DNA of 64,000 bases, taken from positions 124,001-188,000 of the forward strand of contig NZ_OAOQ01000005.1 in NCBI RefSeq assembly GCF_900207575.1, written 5' to 3'. Position 1 is the first letter of the stretch. Each line of letters begins with the position of its first letter. The notes beneath the pieces are model-generated. The model ran no database searches and was not told where the DNA came from. It worked only from the letters and a program-made list of their open reading frames with translations. Below, in pieces: positions 33,753 through 45,000 of this stretch. This DNA is from Cereibacter ovatus (GTDB lineage Bacteria > Pseudomonadota > Alphaproteobacteria > Rhodobacterales > Rhodobacteraceae). The position numbers were made by a program, and so were the translations under genes.

Positions 33753-36190
33753 GCAGCCAGCGCCGTCAGCCGGGGGCCTTCGGGCTGGAATGGGACGAGG
33801 CCGAACTGGATGCAGGCTGGCAGGGCATCGCCGCCCTGCGCTTTGCCCCGCCGCCCGCCGGTATCGCGGTTGAACTGGTTGTGGCGCTGGCCCGGCCCGC
33901 CGCGGGCCTGACCGCGGCCGAGATCGCGGTGAACGATGCGGCCGAACTGCCGCTTGCCCCCGCGATCCTGCCCTTTGCCGATGGCGCGACCGAGATCCGC
34001 CTGCGGTTTGCGGTGCGCGGGCCGCGGGGGCAGACACGGGTGCGTCTTCTGTCGGGGGGCGACGATCCGCTGCATCCGTTCTTTTCCGAGGCCGGGTTCG
34101 ACTTCTTCGTGGATTGCCCCGCGGGCGATTGCCACGAGACCCCCGCCAGTGCCGCGCCGTCGCCCGGCCCGCAACCGGCCATCGATCTGGCCACCAAGGA
34201 TTTCGCGGGCTTTCTGACCCTGCTGGACAACTGGGCGCGGGCCAGCGATCCGAACTGGCTCGCTCCCGGCCCCGCCGCGACGGAAACCATGCTGATGGAG
34301 CTTCTGGCCCATCACGCCGAGATGCTGTCGTTGCATCAGGATCGCGTGGTGCAGGAAGCCTTCATCGACACCGCGCGCGAAAGGCTGTCGTTGCGCCGGC
34401 ACGCGGGCCTTGTGGGCCTTGCGCTGGATGAAGGCGCCTCGGCCCGGGCGGTGGTGGCGGTCGATCTGGCGGCGGGGCGTGCGGGATTTCTGCCCGCCGG
34501 AACCCGCTTCGTGCGCGAGGAAGGCATGGGCCGGATCACCGCCACCTTCGTCAGCGAGGCGCCGGCCTATCTGGATGCCGACTGGAACGCGGGCCTTGCG
34601 CCGGGCTCGGGGCGGGGGCGGCTGGTGCCGGCCGCCTGGCCCGGCGCGCCGGATGCGGCGCTGCCCGAAGGCGCGATGGGGATGCTGCTTCTGGGTTGGG
34701 ACAGCCGGCTGCGGGCGGGGCAGGCGCTGGCCATTGTGCAGGGGCGGGCCGCGCATCTGACCCGCCTGACCGAAGTGGTCGAGATGCTGGCACCGGGCTG
34801 GGTGGCTCGGCCTTCGGACCCGCCTCCGGGGGGGGCGGTGCGGGTGACGCGGATCGCCTGGGCCGATCCCACCACCGCGCGGTTCAGCCCCTGGGCCGAT
34901 CCCGAAGGCACCCCCTTCCTGCTGACCGCCAATCTGGTCGAGGCCGTCCACGGCACCCCGCGCCGCGCCGCGAACGAGGAAGGCGCTGCACTGCGCCTGG
35001 GCGGTGGCCGGGCCGATCTGGTCACCGCGACCGATCCCGCGACCGGCGCGACGCTGATCCGCGCCCTGCGCACCCCTGAAGCCCAGGTGCTGACCGGCGC
35101 GGCCGGCCGGCCCGCGCTGTCGCTGACCGTGGGGGCCGATCGGTGGGAATGGCAGCCGACGCTGATGAACTCGGCCGGGTTCGACCGCCACTACATGACC
35201 GAAACGGACGAGGATGGTTCGGTCTGGCTGCTGTTTGGCGATGGCATCCGCGGCCGCGCGCTGCCGCTGCCGGAGGGGTCGGGGCCTGACGGGCTGGGGA
35301 TGGCACCCGCGAACCGCCGCATCCGTCTGGACTGGCTGTCAGGCGAGGGCGAGCGCGGCAATCTGGGCGCCTTTGCCCTGACCGGCGCCCGCCCGCCCGA
35401 AGGCGGCGATGCTGGCGCCGAGGCCGATTTCGCATCGCTTGCGCCGATGGCGGCCACCAACCTGCGACAGGCCAGCGGCGGACGCAACCGGGTCTCGGCG
35501 GCGGTGGCGCGGGCGCTGATCCCGGAATCGATCCGCAATCCGGCGCGGGCGCGCTGTGTCACGCCCGACGATTATGCCCGCGCCGCCGAAGAGGTGCCGG
35601 GCATCGCCCGTGCCGCCGCCCGGCCGCTGGGCGGGATCTTCAACACCATCCTTGTGGTCTGCGCGCCGCAGGATGGCGGGCGGCTGTCGGCGGATCTGGC
35701 GGCGGCCGTCCATGCCCGGCTGGACGGGCTGCGGATGGCGGGGCGCGAACATGTGGTGCGGGCGCCCGATCCGGTGCCGCTGGATGTGGCGCTTCTGATC
35801 TGTCCTGCCCCCGGCGCCGGTGCGGCCGCGATCCGCCGCCGCCTGCGCGAGGCGCTTGCCCCCGGCAGTGCCGCGCGACCCGGCTTCTTCCACCCCGCCC
35901 GGACCGGCTTTGGCGGCACGATCCGCCGGGCCGACATGCTGGCCGAACTGGCCCGGCTGCCCGGCATTGCCGCGGTGAAGGCCACGGTGTTCCGCCCCCT
36001 GTTGCGGGCGGGCGGCCCCGACAGCGCCGAGGCGCTGACGCTGGGCCCGACCGAGATCGCGGAATGTTCCTGCGACGAGGCCGACCCCGGCCGCGGCCGG
36101 CTGCGGGTAAGCGTGCTGGGCACCGATCGCCCCCCCGAGGGCGAGGGCTTCGTCACCGCGGGCCCCGCCCCCGAACCCGCAGGAGGCTGA
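33749..36190 (+). CDS. Baseplate J/gp6-like wedge protein 1 (Afp11-like)
   Basis: An 813-residue wedge protein. The N-terminal 150 residues are beta-rich; then KDFAGFLTLLDNWARASDPNWLAPGPAATETMLMELLAHHAEMLSLHQDRVVQEAFIDTARERLSLRRHAGLVG is the classical Baseplate J opening (all-helical part). The LLFGDGIRGRALP, ERGNLGAFAL, and CVTPDDYARAAEEVPGIARAAARPLG.IFNTILVV.. parts, followed by the late GFGGTIRRADMLAELARLPGIAAV, are also J-family. Together with gp25 it forms the wedge core. Confidence 0.88.
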   Translation: MSSQRRQPGAFGLEWDEAELDAGWQGIAALRFAPPPAGIAVELVVALARPAAGLTAAEIAVNDAAELPLAPAILPFADGATEIRLRFAVRGPRGQTRVRLLSGGDDPLHPFFSEAGFDFFVDCPAGDCHETPASAAPSPGPQPAIDLATKDFAGFLTLLDNWARASDPNWLAPGPAATETMLMELLAHHAEMLSLHQDRVVQEAFIDTARERLSLRRHAGLVGLALDEGASARAVVAVDLAAGRAGFLPAGTRFVREEGMGRITATFVSEAPAYLDADWNAGLAPGSGRGRLVPAAWPGAPDAALPEGAMGMLLLGWDSRLRAGQALAIVQGRAAHLTRLTEVVEMLAPGWVARPSDPPPGGAVRVTRIAWADPTTARFSPWADPEGTPFLLTANLVEAVHGTPRRAANEEGAALRLGGGRADLVTATDPATGATLIRALRTPEAQVLTGAAGRPALSLTVGADRWEWQPTLMNSAGFDRHYMTETDEDGSVWLLFGDGIRGRALPLPEGSGPDGLGMAPANRRIRLDWLSGEGERGNLGAFALTGARPPEGGDAGAEADFASLAPMAATNLRQASGGRNRVSAAVARALIPESIRNPARARCVTPDDYARAAEEVPGIARAAARPLGGIFNTILVVCAPQDGGRLSADLAAAVHARLDGLRMAGREHVVRAPDPVPLDVALLICPAPGAGAAAIRRRLREALAPGSAARPGFFHPARTGFGGTIRRADMLAELARLPGIAAVKATVFRPLLRAGGPDSAEALTLGPTEIAECSCDEADPGRGRLRVSVLGTDRPPEGEGFVTAGPAPEPAGG

Positions 36191-36191
36191 G

Positions 36192-38708
36192 ATGTCGCGA
36201 CCGCCGATCCACCGCCCCGTCCCCTCGCCCCGCGGCGACGCGCGCTATTTCGCCCCCGATTTCGCAGCACTTGTCGATCTGGCCGAGACCCTCGCACGCG
36301 AGCGGCACGGGATCGAGATCCCGGCCCGCGGCCGCGGCCTTGCCCGCACCCTGATCGAGATGCCGGCGCTTCTGGCGCATGTGCTGGGCGAGCATCAGGG
36401 CCTTTACGGCCGCGAGGCGCATCTTGGCACTGCCGAACTGGCCGAAACGCTGGTGCGTCATGCGCTGCGGCTGGCCCATACCCCCGATCCGGGCGTGGCC
36501 GCGACCGGCCTTGCCGCCTTCACCGTCAAGCCGGGGCTGCGCGGGACGCTGGCTGCGGGGTTTGCGCTGCAATCGCAACCCCTTGGCGAGGCCAAGGCCG
36601 AAACCTACGAGACGCTGGCCGATCTGACGCTGGATGCCGGCTGGAACGCGATCCTGCCGATTGAGGCCGAAACCGACGATCCCGTGCGCGCGGTGGCGGG
36701 CCTTCTGGTGGTGACCGCGGCCGAGCGTCCCGGCCTTGACCCCGGCGAGATCGTGCTGCTGGAAGGCCGGGGCCAGCTTGGCCTGTTCCGGATCGCGGAC
36801 CCGGCCGAGGGCGATGACCCCTTGACGCTGCGCCTGCGCCATCTGGGCGGGCATGGCTATGACGAGGCCCCCGGTGCCGGCCACTGGGACGCGGGCTACC
36901 GCCTGCACGCCTGCCCCGCGACCGAGGCGCGGCTGTTCGGCTGGAATGCCCCGCCCACGCTGTGGCCCGCCGAGGCGCTGGCGCAGGCCGTGTCGATCGA
37001 CCGGGAAAAGGCGGGCGAGACCGCGGGGGATGTGGTCTTTGGCTATGAAGAACCGGGGGATCTGTCCTCGGTGCTGATGCTGGCCGATCCGGTGCCGCCG
37101 CCGCCGGTCGATGCGCCGGTGGCGCTGGTCTGGCCGGGGGCTGGTCTGGCGCTGCGGCTGGTGCAGGCCGATGAGGTCACAGCGATCTTCGTCCGGATCG
37201 AAACCGTCACCCGCCCCACGGTGGCCACCCCGGTCGAGGATGGCCGGACCGTGGTGAAAATCACCCAGGAACAGACCGAGATCGCCACCCGGCTGGCGGG
37301 CCGGGTGCTGGCGCTGACGCTGGCCCGCCCCGACGGCGGGACGCGGCGGTGGAAAACCTGGCCGCTGGATGCCCGCTTTCTTGCCGGCTGGTCAAAGCGG
37401 ATCGTACTGGCGCGCAGGCGGCCGAACCCGGCGCCGCTGGAACCGGCCTTTGCCGTCGCCGCCGATCTGACCGGGATGCGGCCGGGCCGGCCGGCCATCC
37501 TGCGCCATCGCACCACCGGCGCGGTGCACGAGGCTACCGTCGGCGCCATCGACCGCGAGGCCGAAGGCTGGCGGCTTCGCCTTGAGGTCGCGGGCGGCTT
37601 TCCGTCGGGCTGGACGCTGGGCACGGCCGAGGTTCTGGCCAATGTCGCCCGCATCAGCCATGGCGAGACCCGCGCCGAGATCCTTGGTGGCTCGGACGGG
37701 GTCAGCCCGCATCAGGGCTTCGCGCTGAAGGGGGCGCCGGTCACGCGCCTGCCCGCGGCGCTGGGGCCGGCGATGGCGCTGGAGGTGCGGGTGGATGGCG
37801 TGCTGTGGGGTGGCGCCGCGGATTTCCACGCCGCCGGGCCGGGGGCGCGGATTTACACCACCGCCACCGATGCCGAAGGCCGGGTGACGCTGCGCTTCGG
37901 CGGCGAAGGCCGGGGCGCGATCCCGCCCCTTGGGCGGCGCAACGTGACCGCGCTTTACCGCGAAGGGCTGGGGGTGCGGGGCAATGCCGGCGAGGGCCGG
38001 GTAAAGCGCATCCGCAAGGCCTCGCCGTTGATTGCCGAGGTGACAAACCCGCTGCCGCTCCGCGGCGGCGCCGATCCCGCGGGCGCGGCCGATATCGCGC
38101 GGCAGGCCACGCGCCCGGTGCGGGTGTTCGACCGTGCGGTGTCGGTCGCCGATCATGCCGATCTGGCGCTGCTTTATCCCGGCATCGTGCGGGCCGGCGC
38201 GCGGCTGATCGACGGTGCGGGGATCGAGCTTGTCGCAGCCGATGCCGAAGGCAACGGCCCGGCGGACCGGGCGGCCTTTCTTGGCTTTCTGGATGCGCGG
38301 CGCGATACCGGCCTGCCGCTGGTGCTGGCCGATCCGCTGGCGGTGCCGGTCCGGCTGTCGGTCCGGATCGAACGCGACCGTGCCTATCTGGCCGAAGCGG
38401 TCCGCCTTGCGGTCGAAGAGGCCCTGATCGGCCCCCGCGGTCTGTTCACCTTCGCCGGCCGGAATCTGGGCCAGCGGCAGGCGCTGTCGGATCTGCTGGC
38501 GCGGCTTCGGGTGCTGCCGGGGGTGGCGGGGCTGGTGCCGCGGCACTTCGGGCTGGTGGGTGCCACCCCCGCGGTTGCCGGCCCCGACCTTGCCGAGATC
38601 CTGCATGTCACGGGCCGTCAGTGGCTGTCGCTTGGCGCCGCGGATCTCTGGATCGACATGGTCGAGCCCGGCCTTCTGCACCGCGCAACCACCGGAGGCA
38701 TGGCATGA
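36192..38708 (+). CDS. Baseplate J-like wedge protein 2 (Afp12-like)
   Basis: An 838-residue protein paired with the previous wedge gene. The N-terminal part (FAALVDLAETLARERHGIEIPARGRGLARTLIEMPALLAHVLGEHQGLYGREAHLGTAEL) recalls the J family. Then a long beta-rich middle follows. The C-terminal third has the J-type hallmarks ARQATRPVRVFDRAVSVADHADLALLYPGIVRAGARL, VPVRLSVRIERDRAYLAEAVRLAVEEALIGPRGLFTFAGRNLGQRQALSDLLARLRVLPGV. The start lies one base after the previous stop. It probably forms the second protein of the gp6-like wedge heterodimer. Confidence 0.82.
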   Translation: MSRPPIHRPVPSPRGDARYFAPDFAALVDLAETLARERHGIEIPARGRGLARTLIEMPALLAHVLGEHQGLYGREAHLGTAELAETLVRHALRLAHTPDPGVAATGLAAFTVKPGLRGTLAAGFALQSQPLGEAKAETYETLADLTLDAGWNAILPIEAETDDPVRAVAGLLVVTAAERPGLDPGEIVLLEGRGQLGLFRIADPAEGDDPLTLRLRHLGGHGYDEAPGAGHWDAGYRLHACPATEARLFGWNAPPTLWPAEALAQAVSIDREKAGETAGDVVFGYEEPGDLSSVLMLADPVPPPPVDAPVALVWPGAGLALRLVQADEVTAIFVRIETVTRPTVATPVEDGRTVVKITQEQTEIATRLAGRVLALTLARPDGGTRRWKTWPLDARFLAGWSKRIVLARRRPNPAPLEPAFAVAADLTGMRPGRPAILRHRTTGAVHEATVGAIDREAEGWRLRLEVAGGFPSGWTLGTAEVLANVARISHGETRAEILGGSDGVSPHQGFALKGAPVTRLPAALGPAMALEVRVDGVLWGGAADFHAAGPGARIYTTATDAEGRVTLRFGGEGRGAIPPLGRRNVTALYREGLGVRGNAGEGRVKRIRKASPLIAEVTNPLPLRGGADPAGAADIARQATRPVRVFDRAVSVADHADLALLYPGIVRAGARLIDGAGIELVAADAEGNGPADRAAFLGFLDARRDTGLPLVLADPLAVPVRLSVRIERDRAYLAEAVRLAVEEALIGPRGLFTFAGRNLGQRQALSDLLARLRVLPGVAGLVPRHFGLVGATPAVAGPDLAEILHVTGRQWLSLGAADLWIDMVEPGLLHRATTGGMA

Positions 38709-41700
38709 GCTGGCCCTATGACCCCGACCACCTGACCCGCACGCGCGATCTGCTTTATGCGCATGTCCCCGAGTTCTACAAACATCGCGACCGGGCCGCC
38801 GAAGCCGCCGACCCGCCCGAGACGGCTGAGCTTCTGGCCGTGATCGAGGCGCTGGCCGCGCCGCTTGCCGCGGTGCGCCAGTCGATCGAAGAGCTTTACG
38901 CCGACCTGTTCGTGGAAAGCGCGGGGGCAGGGATGCTGGGGCGGATCGCGGCTTCGCTTGCGGTCGATCCGGTTTTTTCCGACCCCGAGGCGCTGCGGCG
39001 CGATCTGGCCTCGGCCATGCGGTGGCGGCGACGCAAGGGCACGCCCGCGATGCTGGAGGAAATGGCACGCGCGCTGTCAGACCGGCAGGTGGCGCTGCGC
39101 GAAGGCTGGCAGGCGGTGATGCTGACGCAGGATCTGGATCTGCTGCGGCCCGGCCGTGCGTTGCCCGATCTGCGGGCGCCCTCGGTGGCCGAACGGGCGG
39201 CGGGGCCGCTGGCCACGCTGGCGCGGCTGGCCGATCCGCGGCCCATTGCGGAAGCGGCGGGCCATGTCCATCCGCGGCATCTGGTGCATTGGGCCTTTCC
39301 GACCCGGCTCCATCCGCTGCGCCGTGCGGCCTGCCATGAACTGCCGCCCGGCGCGGGCGACCGCCGCTTTGCCTTTGACGCCGCAGGCGACTGGCGGGCG
39401 CTGCGGGTGCGCGCCACCGGGATCGACGACCGCCCCGGCACCGACCGCGTGCCCGACGGGCTGTTTGCCGAAAGCCCCGGCGACTGGTTCGGCCGCGAGG
39501 GCCGCTTTACCGTTCGCCTGACCGGGGTGCCCGCGGCCGCGGCGCGCGATCCGGCGGCCACGCGCGCGGCCGCGACGGTGCCGGCCGACATCACGCTGGG
39601 CCGCCGGCCGGCGCATCTGCACCCGGTTCGGATCGCGGTGGCGGATTGTTCGGGCAATGTCGGGATCGAGCTGATCTCGGCGCCGCTGACCGGCCTTTTG
39701 CCGGATCTGGCGCTGGCCGAGATGCGCGGCGCGGTGACGGTCGGCCCCGCTGGCCTTGTGGCGCAGGCCCTTGGCGCGGGCACCACGGCCGCCGATCATG
39801 TGCTGCTGCTGCGCCTGCGTCCCGAGGCGCCGGCCGCCAGTCGGATGCTGGGCGAGACGGTTCTGGAGATCGAGGGCACCAGCCCCGCCGCCCCCCGTGC
39901 GCCCCAGCCCGAGGAAGCCGCCCTTGCCCAGTCGGGCTATCGGCGCGGCGCGCTGTTTGTCCGCATTCCGGCGCTTCAGGTGGACGGCGAGCGGCTGTTC
40001 TGGCTGGGCGCCGATGGCGCGCTTCATGCGGCGCAGGCCGAGGGTGGCCTGCGCCCGCTGGAACTGGCGGCTTCGGGACGGCTGGCCTTGCCGGGCCGTG
40101 CGGTCGCCTCGGCCCCGGTTGGGCCGGTCTGGCCCGAAGCGGCCGAAACCGCCGAACGCGCCCCCTTCGCGCCGGCACTGGCCGCGCCGGGGGCGGCGCC
40201 GGCGGTGCTGCATGGCGGCATGGTGCTGCGCGCGAACTCGGCCGGGGTGGTGGGGGCGGGGGTGCAATCGGCGCTGGTGTTCGCGCTGGCCTCGTTCGCG
40301 GGCGAACGGCGGTTCGATCCGATGCTGCGGCTGGTCTGGGCGGGCGGCGATCCGCGCGATGCCGAATGGTCCGCGCTTGATGCCGGGGCGCTGCCGCTGG
40401 CTGCGGCCGATCTGGCGGCGCGTTTTGCCGTGCTGGGGGCGATCCTGACCGAAGGCCGGTCGGATCTTGCGCTGGCGGTGCGGTTCGAATGTTCGGCCAC
40501 CGACTCGATCTTCACCCCGGCCGAGGTCGCCTTTACCGGCTTTGACGGGCAGGCGGTGCTGATCCACCTGCCCGAACTGCTGGCCGACCTGACCGAGGAA
40601 GCCGCCCCCGACGGCACCGCGCGCTGGCCGCGTGGCCCGGCGCCGCTGGCCCATCACAGCGCGGCGGTGCAGGTCGGTGCCGACGGCTCGACCTGGGCCG
40701 TGGGCACCACCGCGCTGCGGCGCAAAAGCCTTGGCCCCGCAGCCCCGTTGCCCGGTCCGGTCGCGATGCGCCGGCGCGAGGCGGGCTGGCGCAGGCTGTG
40801 CCCGTGGCAGAACGAAACCGCGGTGGCGGTGCTGGGGCCCACCCGCCCCGGCCGACTGGATGTCGATCCGGCCTTTGGCCTGTTCGCGCTGAACACGGGC
40901 GACGGGATCGTGCCGCATCCACCCGCGGCCGACATTCCCGCGCCGCCCGCGGTGACCGTGGATCTTGAGGCCGGGGCCACGATGGAACTGGGTGCGCTGC
41001 CGGTCGATCACCGGCGGTTCCTGAACCGGCTGCCGCCCCCTGCGACGCGGCTGGTGTCGGTGTCGGGCCATCTGGGCCGCGATGCGACGCCCGCGATGCT
41101 GGCGCTTCCGCGGCACCGCTCGGTTGCGGCGGCGCTGGCGGCGGCGGCGGGGTCGGGCGCGCGACATGAGGTGATCGAGATCGTCGATTCCGGCTTTTAC
41201 GCCGCCGAGGCGCTGGTCTGGCCTGTCGGCCCGTCGCAGCTTGCGATCCGCGCCGCCGCCTTCGAGCGGCCGGTGATCGAGGTCGCCTCGTCGGTGCCGG
41301 GGCTGGCGGCTTATGAAAGCCTCGATCTGGCGGGGGTGGCGCTGGTGGCTGTGGCGCCGCTGGATCTGCCGCCGGCGCAGCAGGTGACGCTGGCCTTTGT
41401 CAGCATGTTGCGCGCGACCGCGCCGCTGTGCCTTGCGCTGCACGAGGCGACCGGGGTGGAACGGGTGACGATCCTGCGGTCGGCGCTGGGGCCGCTGCAT
41501 CTGGCCGAGGCGGGCGAGATCCTTGTCAGCGACAGCCTGATCGATGCGGGCAGTGATGACGCGCTGGCGGTTTCGGCGCCGCTGGCCCGGCTGACAGCGG
41601 ACCGGGTGACCATCGCGGGCCGGATCGAGACAGGCGAGATGGACCTGTCGGACACGATCGTGACCGGCCGCGCCACCGCGCGCGAGCGGTTTCGCGGCTG

Positions 41701-42004
41701 TCTGCGGTTCTGTCTTGTGGGTCCGGGCAGCGAGACCCCCCGCCGCCACCGCGTGCTGGAATCCGAGGAAGGGCCGGGCGGCCAGCCGATCCGCGCCCCC
41801 TTCCTGAGCCGGGATCGGATGGACCCGGCATGGCTGCGGCTGGACCCGGCCGGGGATGCCCGGATTCTGGCCGGGGCCTCGGACGGGGGCGAGATGGGGG
41901 CCTTCAACGCGGCACGGCTGGGGGAACTGATGGCGGGGCTGGCGCAAAGGCTGGCTGAACACACGCCCGCGGGGCTGAGAACGGGAATTGTGGTGCGTCT
42001 TTAA
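38705..42004 (+). CDS. gpI-fusion baseplate/fibre-connector protein
   Basis: A 1099-residue protein. The first 150 residues (DLLYAHVPEFYKHRDRA, ELLAVIEALAAPLAAVRQSIEELYADLFVESAGAGMLGRIAASLAVDPV, MRWRRRKGTPAMLEEMARALS) form a phage tail protein I-like domain, which links baseplate to fibres. A long beta-rich region follows. The last 120 residues (RFRGCLRFCLVGPGSETPRRHRVLE, SRDRMDPAWLRLDP, ILAGASDGGEMGAFN) look like a conserved family end that I recall from the large baseplate proteins of other eCIS loci; this was not verified. The start overlaps the previous stop by four bases. Confidence 0.8.
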   Translation: MSWPYDPDHLTRTRDLLYAHVPEFYKHRDRAAEAADPPETAELLAVIEALAAPLAAVRQSIEELYADLFVESAGAGMLGRIAASLAVDPVFSDPEALRRDLASAMRWRRRKGTPAMLEEMARALSDRQVALREGWQAVMLTQDLDLLRPGRALPDLRAPSVAERAAGPLATLARLADPRPIAEAAGHVHPRHLVHWAFPTRLHPLRRAACHELPPGAGDRRFAFDAAGDWRALRVRATGIDDRPGTDRVPDGLFAESPGDWFGREGRFTVRLTGVPAAAARDPAATRAAATVPADITLGRRPAHLHPVRIAVADCSGNVGIELISAPLTGLLPDLALAEMRGAVTVGPAGLVAQALGAGTTAADHVLLLRLRPEAPAASRMLGETVLEIEGTSPAAPRAPQPEEAALAQSGYRRGALFVRIPALQVDGERLFWLGADGALHAAQAEGGLRPLELAASGRLALPGRAVASAPVGPVWPEAAETAERAPFAPALAAPGAAPAVLHGGMVLRANSAGVVGAGVQSALVFALASFAGERRFDPMLRLVWAGGDPRDAEWSALDAGALPLAAADLAARFAVLGAILTEGRSDLALAVRFECSATDSIFTPAEVAFTGFDGQAVLIHLPELLADLTEEAAPDGTARWPRGPAPLAHHSAAVQVGADGSTWAVGTTALRRKSLGPAAPLPGPVAMRRREAGWRRLCPWQNETAVAVLGPTRPGRLDVDPAFGLFALNTGDGIVPHPPAADIPAPPAVTVDLEAGATMELGALPVDHRRFLNRLPPPATRLVSVSGHLGRDATPAMLALPRHRSVAAALAAAAGSGARHEVIEIVDSGFYAAEALVWPVGPSQLAIRAAAFERPVIEVASSVPGLAAYESLDLAGVALVAVAPLDLPPAQQVTLAFVSMLRATAPLCLALHEATGVERVTILRSALGPLHLAEAGEILVSDSLIDAGSDDALAVSAPLARLTADRVTIAGRIETGEMDLSDTIVTGRATARERFRGCLRFCLVGPGSETPRRHRVLESEEGPGGQPIRAPFLSRDRMDPAWLRLDPAGDARILAGASDGGEMGAFNAARLGELMAGLAQRLAEHTPAGLRTGIVVRL

Positions 42005-42033
42005 GGGGCACCGGGAAAGGACGGGGGAAGGCG

Positions 42034-45000
42034 ATGGAAGGCGATTTCTCACGCGGGCACCGGCCCGACGGCAAGCGCGGGCGCAACTATCGGCGCGTGC
42101 TGGCGCGGCAGGGGGCGCCGCTTCTTGACAGCGACCTGCACGCGCTGGCCGATCTGGGCGACCGGCTGGACCGGCAGGGCCTTCAGCATCTGGCGGGGCC
42201 GGCGGGGGGCACGGGACTGGGCTTTTTTGTCACCGCGGGCCGCCTGCTGGCGCTGTTCGACCCGGCCGAGGGGGTGCAGCCGCAGGTGGCAGGCGGGGCC
42301 AGCGCGGTGCGCGACTTCTCGCGCCGGCATCTCGACCGGCTGCCGGGCCTGCGGATCGAGGGCGCGGCAGGCACCGTCACCATTGCGTTCCGTACGCCTC
42401 TGGCCGCGCCCGCCGCCTGCCGGCTTTGGCTGCGTGCCGATCACGCAACGACGATCACCGTGGATGGCGTGGCGCTGGCGCTGCCCGCGGGCACCGCTTT
42501 CGCACCCTTCGCGGCCAGCCTGTCGGGCGGGCAGGTGGCGATCCGCCCCGGCGCTGAACCCTGCTGGTTGGCGCTGATCGAAACGCACGAGCCGTCGGGC
42601 GCCGAGGCGCGCTTTCACTGGGCGGCGGGGGGGTTTCAGATCGGTGGCCTGCTGACACAGGCTCGTGATGCGCGCTGGCCCGACCTGTCGGGTCCGGCCG
42701 GCACGGCGCTGGCGACGGCGTCGGCGGGGGCGGCGGGCACGCGCTGGCTGGCCTATCTGGAGCTGTCCGAGCGGGTGGTGACCGCTGTCGAAGATCCGGG
42801 CCTGCGCGAACAGGCGCTTGGCGACCTGCGCGAGACGACCTCGCGCGCCGAGGTGGTGGCGCAGGTCAAGCTGGCCCGCGTGCCCGATGGCACCACGCCC
42901 GCCGCCGCCCGCACGGCTTTTGCGCAGGTGCTGTTGCCATCGGGGCGGGTGACCTTCGGCACCAGTGCCGGCAGCGCCGCCGCCGATCCTTGCGATCTGC
43001 CGGTGCCGGGGGGCTACAGCGGCCCGGAAAACCGGCTTTACCGGCTTGCGGTGCATGACGTTACCGGCGGCCTGACCCGGTTCAAGTGGTCGCGCGATAA
43101 TGCCGCCGATCTCTGGCCCTGCACGCTGCTGCCCGAGGCGCCGCCCGGCGCGCCGGCCACCCATGTCCGCGTTGCGGCACAGGCCGCCCTGCGCGCGGGC
43201 GATCTGGTCGAGCTGACCTCGGACGCGATCGAGCGGGGCGATGCCGCCCCGGGCGAGGTGACGGCCGCGGGCTTTCGCAGGCCGCGCCGGGCGCAGGGCC
43301 GGCTGTTCCGGCTGGCAGGCGGCGAGGTCGCAGGTGGCGCCGGGCGTGAATTCCGGCTGCTGGACCCGGTGCTGGAAACCCCGGTTGCCGGTGTCGATCC
43401 GGCCCCGTTCGGCACCGACGGGCTGAAGCTGCGGCGCTGGTCCGGGCTGCTGGACCGCACCGGCAGCGGGGCCGTGACCCTGACGCTGGAACATGGGCTT
43501 GAGGCGCATGTCACCGGCACGTTCGAGGCGGGCGACTGGTGGCAGACCGAAGCGCGGGTATTGGCCCCACAGGCCAACGGCCCCGTGGTCAGCGAGCCGC
43601 ACGGCCCCGAACGGCAGTTCGCGCCGCTGGCCTTGTTGCGGCGCGGCGCGGCGGGGGTGCCGCTTGAGGTGCTGGGCTGGCTTTCGCCCGCGATCCGCCG
43701 GCTGGATGCGCAAGAGGCCGATGCCACCAGCTATGACGGCGCGCGCGTCGGCACCCCCGCCGATACCGTGCAAGAGGCGCTGGACGAGCTGTTCCTGCGC
43801 CTGTCGGATGGCTGTGGCGAGATTGCGGTTCCGGTGGGGGCGCCGGTCCAGTCGGTGATCGACACGATCCCCAATGGTGGCAATGCCCGGATCTGCCTGA
43901 ACGCGGGCCGTCGCGATCTGACGGCGGCGATCGTCGTGGCGGACAAGGGCGATCTGGTGCTGGGCGGCATTGGCCCCGGCACGGTGCTGCGCAGCCCCTT
44001 GCGTCTGGTGCTGCGCTTTCTGCGCTGCCGCAGCGTCGATCTGCGCGATTTCGCCATCGAGTCGCAGGGCGGCGGCCAAGGCCCGATCCTGGAATTCGAG
44101 GATTGCGGCGAGGTGCGGATCGACTCGGTCCGCATCACGGGTGCGGGGCCGGTCGAGCAAGGCAGCGCCGCGGTGCGCCAGCACTCGGCCGCGGCCCGGC
44201 CGACGCGCCACTTCGGGATGCGGCGCTGCCGGTTAAGCCTTGGGCAGGGCGACAGTGGCCTGTCCGCCGCCGATCCCGGCCACGCCGAGGTCTGCGACAA
44301 CGAGATAGAGATCCGCCGCGATGCCTTTGATTTTCTGGGCACGCTGGCCGCGCCCGGCGAAACCGCCGCCGCCGTCGGCAGTCTGTTGATCGACCGCGTC
44401 GCGTTTCTGCCCGACACCACGGCGACCTCGGCCGCGATCGCCGCGGCGGGCGGGCCGCCGGTGGGGGTGGCGCCCATGGGCGGCGCGCGGGCCAACATCC
44501 TGATGCACCGGCGGTTCTGGGGCAGAGAAGCTTTGTCCTTCACGACCCATGTCACCACCACCAGCGTGTGGGAGGGGCTTGCCCGCGCGAATCAGCCCGG
44601 CTCGGGGGCGCAGACCGAACCCGAGGGGATGCAGGCGTTCCTGTCCGACCTGCGCCGCGGCCTTGCCCGGCGGGTGTTCGGGGTAGGCGGCGACTGGCTG
44701 AGCTTTGCAACCTTCCTGACCGCTGCCTTCGCGCGGTTCCGCAACGGGGTGGCGGGGACGAACACGCTGCAACATGGCCGGACGGGGATCGCGGTCGGCA
44801 TGTCGCGCGGCCCGTCGCAACTGGGCTGGGCGGGCGATCCGGTTGCGGGGCTGTTCGCGGCGGCCTCGGGGCAGTCGGCGCGCATCCACGGCAACCGGGT
44901 CGAGGGCTTTGCGCAGGGCATCCGGGTCGGCGCCTCGGCCGGGCCGCAGCGCAACCGGCATCTGTTCGCCCAGTCGGTCGAGGTGGCCGACAACCGCATC

